Part shown: one piece after another, positions 59,070 through 64,000 of the stretch | Layout of the letters: each line of letters begins with the position of its first letter | How positions within the stretch are numbered: the stretch's first letter is position 1 | DNA from: Mugil cephalus | Lineage: Eukaryota > Chordata > Actinopteri > Mugiliformes > Mugilidae | Assembly: GCF_022458985.1 (NCBI RefSeq) | Contig: NC_061772.1 | Span: forward strand, 11,894,001-11,958,000 | DNA: 64,000 nt | Reading direction: 5' to 3' | Translations under genes and position numbers: made by a program | The notes under the pieces: model-generated | Told to the model about the DNA's origin: nothing | The model's input: the letters and a program-made list of their open reading frames with translations, nothing else | Database searches by the model: none

Positions 59070-59420
59070 AAGAATGAGAAGGAGAAAGAAAAAGAAGTGT
59101 GACAACATGAGGGTGGAGAAGCTGATGAACGGCGTCAGCAGGACGTAGAGGGTTTTCTACCATCACATCTCTCCTGCAGCTGTTAGTGATATTTGTGATA
59201 TTGTCATTTTGTGTTGTGTGTTATACGTGCTGAATGTTTTTATGTGATTAAATGTTATGTGTTATATGTGCTGTACGTCATATGTGATTTTGTGTTGTGC
59301 GTTATACGTGCTGAATGTTTTTATCTGATTAAATGTTATATGTTCGTATATGTTCCATGTGTGTGAACTGTAAAGCAAATGTCCCCTTGGGGACAATAAA
59401 GTATGAATCTGCATCTGAAT
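59070..59420 (+). other. 3' region of the coiled-coil gene with an 81-bp duplication and a LINE-type tail
   Basis: The segment TTATACGTGCTGAATGTTTT recurs at 59221 and 59302, giving two copies of an 81-bp unit between about 59205 and 59338. The segment ends GTCCCCTTGGGGACAATAAA, the end typical of fish LINE copies. This supplies the only AATAAA nearby (59395-59400). Confidence 0.6.
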
Positions 59421-60165
59421 CTGAAACGGTAGTCCGCTCTTCTTCCCCCTTTTCTCCAGGCTTGCCTGGATGCTCACTTTCCTCCAGACTCCCTTTATTA
59501 ATTTTGCTTTCACACCAGAGCTCCTTTCCTTTTCTGGTGCGAAAGCAACCTAAGTGTCTCAGTGTCAGTAAGTGTTGATACCTCGAAGTTAGTCCATTAT
59601 GGAGTTGTTAAGATATATTTATTATGTATTTTATCAACAAAGTACAGGTGTTTATTTATCCCTTGGTGGCAGTCAATCAGTTAAGTCACATTTCCCATCT
59701 CCATCTGAAGTTATTATATTAACATGTATGAAACATAGACAGAACAGCTCCTCAAAAGTGAAGCCAAAGCAAGTAGAGCTCCCCCTGGTGACTGGCTGCA
59801 GTATAGGTCAGAAGCTCCACATCCACTCATGTTGAATGGGACTTGAGCAGAGCTAAAATCACTAAAATACATGTCAAATAAATTTCTTGATTTCTGTAAT
59901 TTTAGGTATTTTATATATCCCTGGTGCATATTCAAGTATCAATTTTTCTGATGATAATCAGATAATTTTAGTTAGATATTTGACGCTAAAAGAATACGTA
60001 AGTGAGTCTGGAGGAAGTGTGGTTTGGTCATCGATATTGCGGCTCCATGTGGTTCCACTCTTGAAATAGCTTCAGTTTAGCCAATGCAAGGGAGTGGGGA
60101 CGCATTCTCCATATTTATACAGTCTATATTTATTAGTCAGACAAATATAAATGCAAACAAATGCA
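59421..60165. other. Dispersed-repeat DNA, no gene
   Basis: The part 59760-60130 has words common in fish dispersed repeats: GCTCCCCCTGGTGACTGGCTGCAG (in two pieces) near 59776 and CATATTTATACAGTCTAT at the end. The class is not clear to me. The Tc1 copy at about 60166 begins where this repeat ends, suggesting a nested insertion. Confidence 0.45.
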
Positions 60166-61240
60166 AATGATATTTAATTTGTTTATTGTTTACAAGAAAA
60201 CTCAAAAGATAAACCATCACATCATCAAATTAATATTTAGTTCTGCTGCCATTAGCACACAGTAGAGCTCTAATCCTGGCTGGCATGTTCCCCATGAGCC
60301 TTTCACACTGTTGAGGGATAATCTTGTCCCATTCATCTTGAATTACTACTTTAAATTCTTCTAAATTCTTTGGTTTGTGCTTTGAAACAGACCTTTTGAT
60401 AATCCACCACAGATTATCAATGGGGCTCATGTCCAGGGATTGTTCTGGCCACTCTGAGACCTGGATGCTGTGCTCCTGCAGCCAAGTTCTACTGGCCCTG
60501 GATGTGTGGGCGTAAGAGGCATTATCTTGTTGAAACATCCAGTTTGAACCTCGATAGAACAGTGCATGTACAGAAGGGAGCATGTGGATTTGGAGAATGG
60601 CACGATATTTGGCAGAGTTGAATGTGCTATCACAGACAGTGAGCGGACCACCACCAGCAGCACTCATGGATCCGCAAACCATGATACTGTCTCCACCATT
60701 TTTGACAGTAGGTACTGTACATTCTTGTGTTCTTGGGCCCAATGACGCCGGGCTAACCTCTGTCTCTCATTGATCAGGGGCTTCTTGACAGCCTTGTAGG
60801 ACCTTAAGCCATGATCTAAATGTCGACCACATACAGTGTGGGTGGAACACTGGACACCAGTTTGGTTTGACCACTGATGTTGGAGCTCCTGTGATGTCAT
60901 TTGGTGGTTTTCCCTGCACATGTGGATCAGGATGCAGTCATTTCTTGCTAAAAAAAAAACCCTTGGACACCCAGACCTTGGTTTATGTTCCAAGCTAATG
61001 GTTTGCCTGTGTTTCTGCAGAGTATATCCAACAGCTGAAGGACTGCATCTGCACTTCCTGGCTATCTGGCAGCAGCTGTACCCTTCCTGGCTGACAATCT
61101 GTATCTTCAGACATGTTTCCTGTGTTAAGTTCCTTGTTTTAACCATTTTTGTCTCTGAAGAACTTCCAGGTCCAGCATTTTGACTGCTGTGCCTGTTTAC
61201 CTGTGTGTTATTAACCTCTTGTCTATATATATACAACCTC
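60166..61240 (-). mobile_element. Tc1/mariner transposon with frameshifted transposase
   Basis: The minus strand encodes a transposase start (MVKTRNLTQETCLKIQ, from about 61146) with helix-turn-helix-like text. The frame changes near 60700-60730 (VETVSWF in one frame, NGGDSIMVCGSM in the next). The catalytic part follows (GSNWMFQQDNASYAHTS, SEWPEQSLDMSPIDNLW). The last acidic residue is Asp rather than the usual Glu of DD34E, and one residue is inserted in the spacing. Terminal repeats are not visible. It is a dead copy with at least one frameshift. Confidence 0.85.
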
Positions 61241-63590
61241 CTGTTTCGGATCGGTACTCCATCCCTGATCCATCTTCCACCTCAAATCCATTCGTCCAGT
61301 ATTTCAGTGTCATCTGCCAATCAAACTGCTGCCAGACACACACATTTGATTTTGTAGTATAGTTTGTTTAGACAGAGGGCCACTGTATTTTGTCAGGGGC
61401 AGGTTACATTTTCCATGTGTTTGTTTCATATACTGCTGTTCATGACTGGAGCACTATCACATGTGACACTAGTGTCTCAGTACAAGTAAGAATTGAGTGA
61501 GCATTGTCCACTAGATGTCAGTACAGCACTGATAGACTACAAAGGTATAGCGAGCCGGGACTGTCACAGTCACTGTAATACCAATAACATCTGAAAATGT
61601 TTCATATTCATATACAATATTTTGATCATTAGCAGATAGTAGCAAATGGTGAAGATGGGGTATACTAGTTCTTGTTTTTGTTTACTTGATGATTAGAATA
61701 ACTGAAAAAAGTACATTTAATAGCAAGAACATTATCTTAGAGAAAATCTGAGTGAGGTAAATGATGTGTTTCTAGTGAAGTTTTCTTAGCAGGAAAGAAT
61801 GATCAGGCACTCTTACAAATCAATTTGGTCTTTGTTGCCCTCTAGTGGCAATCACTTATCCTACGTGCAATTTCTCTGTAAAAGTGACAGCTCTGTGATG
61901 CCAGTAAATGTGAGTTGGACACTTGTAGAGATGCTGCTAACTAACTTCTGCCAAATCGTGTTGGAGCTGCCTGTAGAAGCAGCACGCTGGTGGTGCAGCC
62001 TGTTGGATTTGACTCCGTTTAAATGTTCATGGTGTTTTTCCTTTCGCTGTTGAATCAACTCAACAGGTCTCTCAAAAAAATAAATCAATGCGGGCAATAC
62101 TGAGGGCTCTCCTGGAAATGGGGCATAGGCGTAAAGTAACTGTCCGCCCTAGCATATTCTGTCATTCTCCGCCTCCAAAATTTAGGGTTTTGGTGCTGAA
62201 ATTCTGAGGAGTTACATTCGGTTTCATCACTTTTTAATGGGCTTTGACTTTGAGGGTGAAAGAATTTTTTATTTTTTTTCATTCGGGTAATGGGCAGAAA
62301 AAGTAAAAACAGTACCTTTGTGTGGTGTAGGTGCTTTTGAAGTGATGCAAACCAGCTCTAAATTCAAAGTTAGGGGAGTTTGATGGTATTACAGATAAAG
62401 TCAAGTGAGAATTTTGTAGTTGTAAAACATAATTATTCATGTTCAGAGATCCACACTAAACTCCCTCAGATCGTAAGAAGATGTGAGGTCCCGAGGAATA
62501 TGTGCCTAAGCCTACATCATCGAGAATAACACAGCATACTTGACTAGATGAAGCATTGTTTATCTGGATGCTGCTGCTGTGGGAGTTGGACAGATAAAGT
62601 AGTCAACTTATTAGTTGTCATGAGTATACGTGACATACGAAACAGAACCACAATGTAAAAGTGCAAAAGAAAATGTGTCATCATCAGAATTCAATACAAA
62701 AACTCTTTCTTTATAATTTAGTCACAGAGATATATTATAAGAGATATATTATACCCTACATAACATTACACTATCTTCTATAATTTGAGTCTGTACATCT
62801 CTTTTATCTACGATCAAATGTTTTGGTCCAGCAGTTTCTTCCACTCCACTCCACCAGGTTTAGTGTGATACTTCATTAATAGAGCATAAAATTATCCACG
62901 AGAGGTAAAAGAGTAGAAGCACTAAAGGGCCATTTGCAAAGATTTTGTCAGTCGTGTCATTTGATTTTTTTAGTCACCATCTATTGCCAAATGAAGTAAT
63001 ACAATGAGGACTGAGCCTATGAACCTCTGATGAAACCGTATGAAAGTCAAGGCATTTATAATAAACTGGGTGTCTGTGGAGGCAACTCCATGCAAAATCA
63101 CAAGCGGGCTGGCAGCTATGTTTCTGGAGCGAGCACAACGGACTCATTCTTCAAGTCGCCTCTTTGAGTAGCAGGTAAACCTTGCAGTGGCTGAACAAAG
63201 GAAAACACAGATGACAAAACCACTGTTATGTAGGCAAGGCCCACTCGGCGATTGTTTGGATCTTATTGTGTCTTATTTGACAGTAGGGTTAATTTTTTGT
63301 TTCTTCACTTTCAACAATGGCAACTGAAATTTTGACTGTTATACCAATGTTTTTCCTTTTTTTCTTTTATTTTTGTTCTTTTTTTTTTTTTTTTTACTCT
63401 GCACCTCCTCAGTTAACTTTCCTCAATGTGTTCCATCTTTATTGATCCAAAACAATCATTTTGAAAATTGCGGAGCTGGAAATTCTAAAGTGGAAATGCA
63501 CTGCTATCAAGTGAACCAATCAGAGCATGTTACTTTAAAAAAATAATTAGTTACAAGTTAGTTCTCCCCAAAAGAAACTGCATTTGTAAC
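61241..63590. other. Gene-free interval
   Basis: No coding exon or mobile-element end is recognised. Open frames at 61799 and 61861 are short and without motif. Poly(T) runs lie at 62265-62280 and 63370-63395. Confidence 0.5.
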
Positions 63591-64000
63591 CGAATTAATT
63601 CAATTCAATTCAATTTCATTTTATTTATATAGCGTCAATAACAATACAAATTGTTCCTCCAGACACTTTAGAAAAACCGACCTGAAACCCTCAGAGCAAG
63701 CCTGAGAGCGACAGGAAGAAACCTTGAGCAAATTCCAGCCAATATGGAGGGACCCACCTGCCAAAGGCCAGCCGGGCAGAAACAGAAAAAATAGAGAGAA
63801 AAAAAAGAGTTGGAGAAACAAGATAAACAAACTTCTGTCATAGATACATATTTAGAGCTGAAAAATTGAATAATACAAGATATAGTTGATGATCTTATGT
63901 GACACTTTGAGAGTATAAAAGGAATTGTGGGCAGGTTGGAGAATTGTTCATCCAGGTAGGAGTGGATAGCTGTGAGCCATGAAGACTGGGGCAGGTTGAT
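63591..64000. repeat. Dispersed teleost repeat, cut by the window edge
   Basis: It begins with ATTCAATTCAATTCAATTTC and TTTATTTATATAGCGTC. It then reads CAGGAAGAAACCTTGAGCAA and GGAGGGACCCACCTGCC, words that recur at many loci in fish genomes. The repeat class is not certain. Confidence 0.55.

Noticed and set aside
58497-59166. Long minus-strand open frames (up to 215 codons) of Leu/Ser/Pro-rich text
   Set aside because: They are the antisense of the purine-rich 33-bp repeat and are open only because the repeat lacks stop triplets in those frames.
63621-63830. 69-codon minus-strand frame near the right edge
   Set aside because: It lies wholly inside a dispersed repeat found widely in fish.

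Overview
The window is nuclear DNA from a vertebrate, most likely a ray-finned (teleost) fish. Coding sequence is split into short exons with GT-AG introns. There are many Tc1/mariner fragments, 5'-truncated LINE tails and microsatellites. Every recognisable protein is a vertebrate orthologue, and the genes are far more compact than in mammals. I see no bacterial, organellar or viral operon, CRISPR array or tRNA/rRNA gene.

Layout. 1-1990: 5' end of an unidentified minus-strand gene, divergent from nip7. 2133-3883: nip7 (+), ribosome biogenesis. 4475-12063: terf2 (-), the shelterin subunit TRF2, convergent with nip7. 12890-25050: zdhhc7 (-), a Golgi-type DHHC palmitoyltransferase with about 3 kb of 3' UTR and two probable non-coding 5' exons. 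25.05-35.1 kb: gene-free DNA with one decayed Tc1 element and some candidate conserved non-coding blocks. 35733-36473: rgs9bp (+), a one-exon gene for the RGS9 membrane anchor R9AP. 41469-44122: nudt19 (-), a peroxisomal-type CoA diphosphatase. 47159-55598: slc7a9 (+), the light chain of the b(0,+) cystine/basic amino-acid exchanger. 57645-59069: a one-exon coiled-coil gene (+) ending in 14 complete 11-residue Glu/Lys repeats, not recognised. 59.4-64 kb: repeats, including a broken Tc1 transposase gene.

Exon maps were built by hand. For nip7, terf2, zdhhc7, nudt19 and slc7a9 the coding exon lengths sum to whole codons and all phases agree. In the terf2 map this works only if two introns near the 3' end use GC-AG boundaries.

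The genes do not form one pathway. The rgs9bp/nudt19/slc7a9 block matches the human 19q13.11 group (established knowledge). nip7 and terf2 are also close together on human 16q22. zdhhc7 is on human 16q. The most unusual items are the C-terminal structure of terf2, with a possible Myb-less read-through form; the hendecad Glu/Lys helix gene with minisatellites on both sides; and two identical RFX X-box motifs either side of rgs9bp. I found no clearly new multi-gene system.
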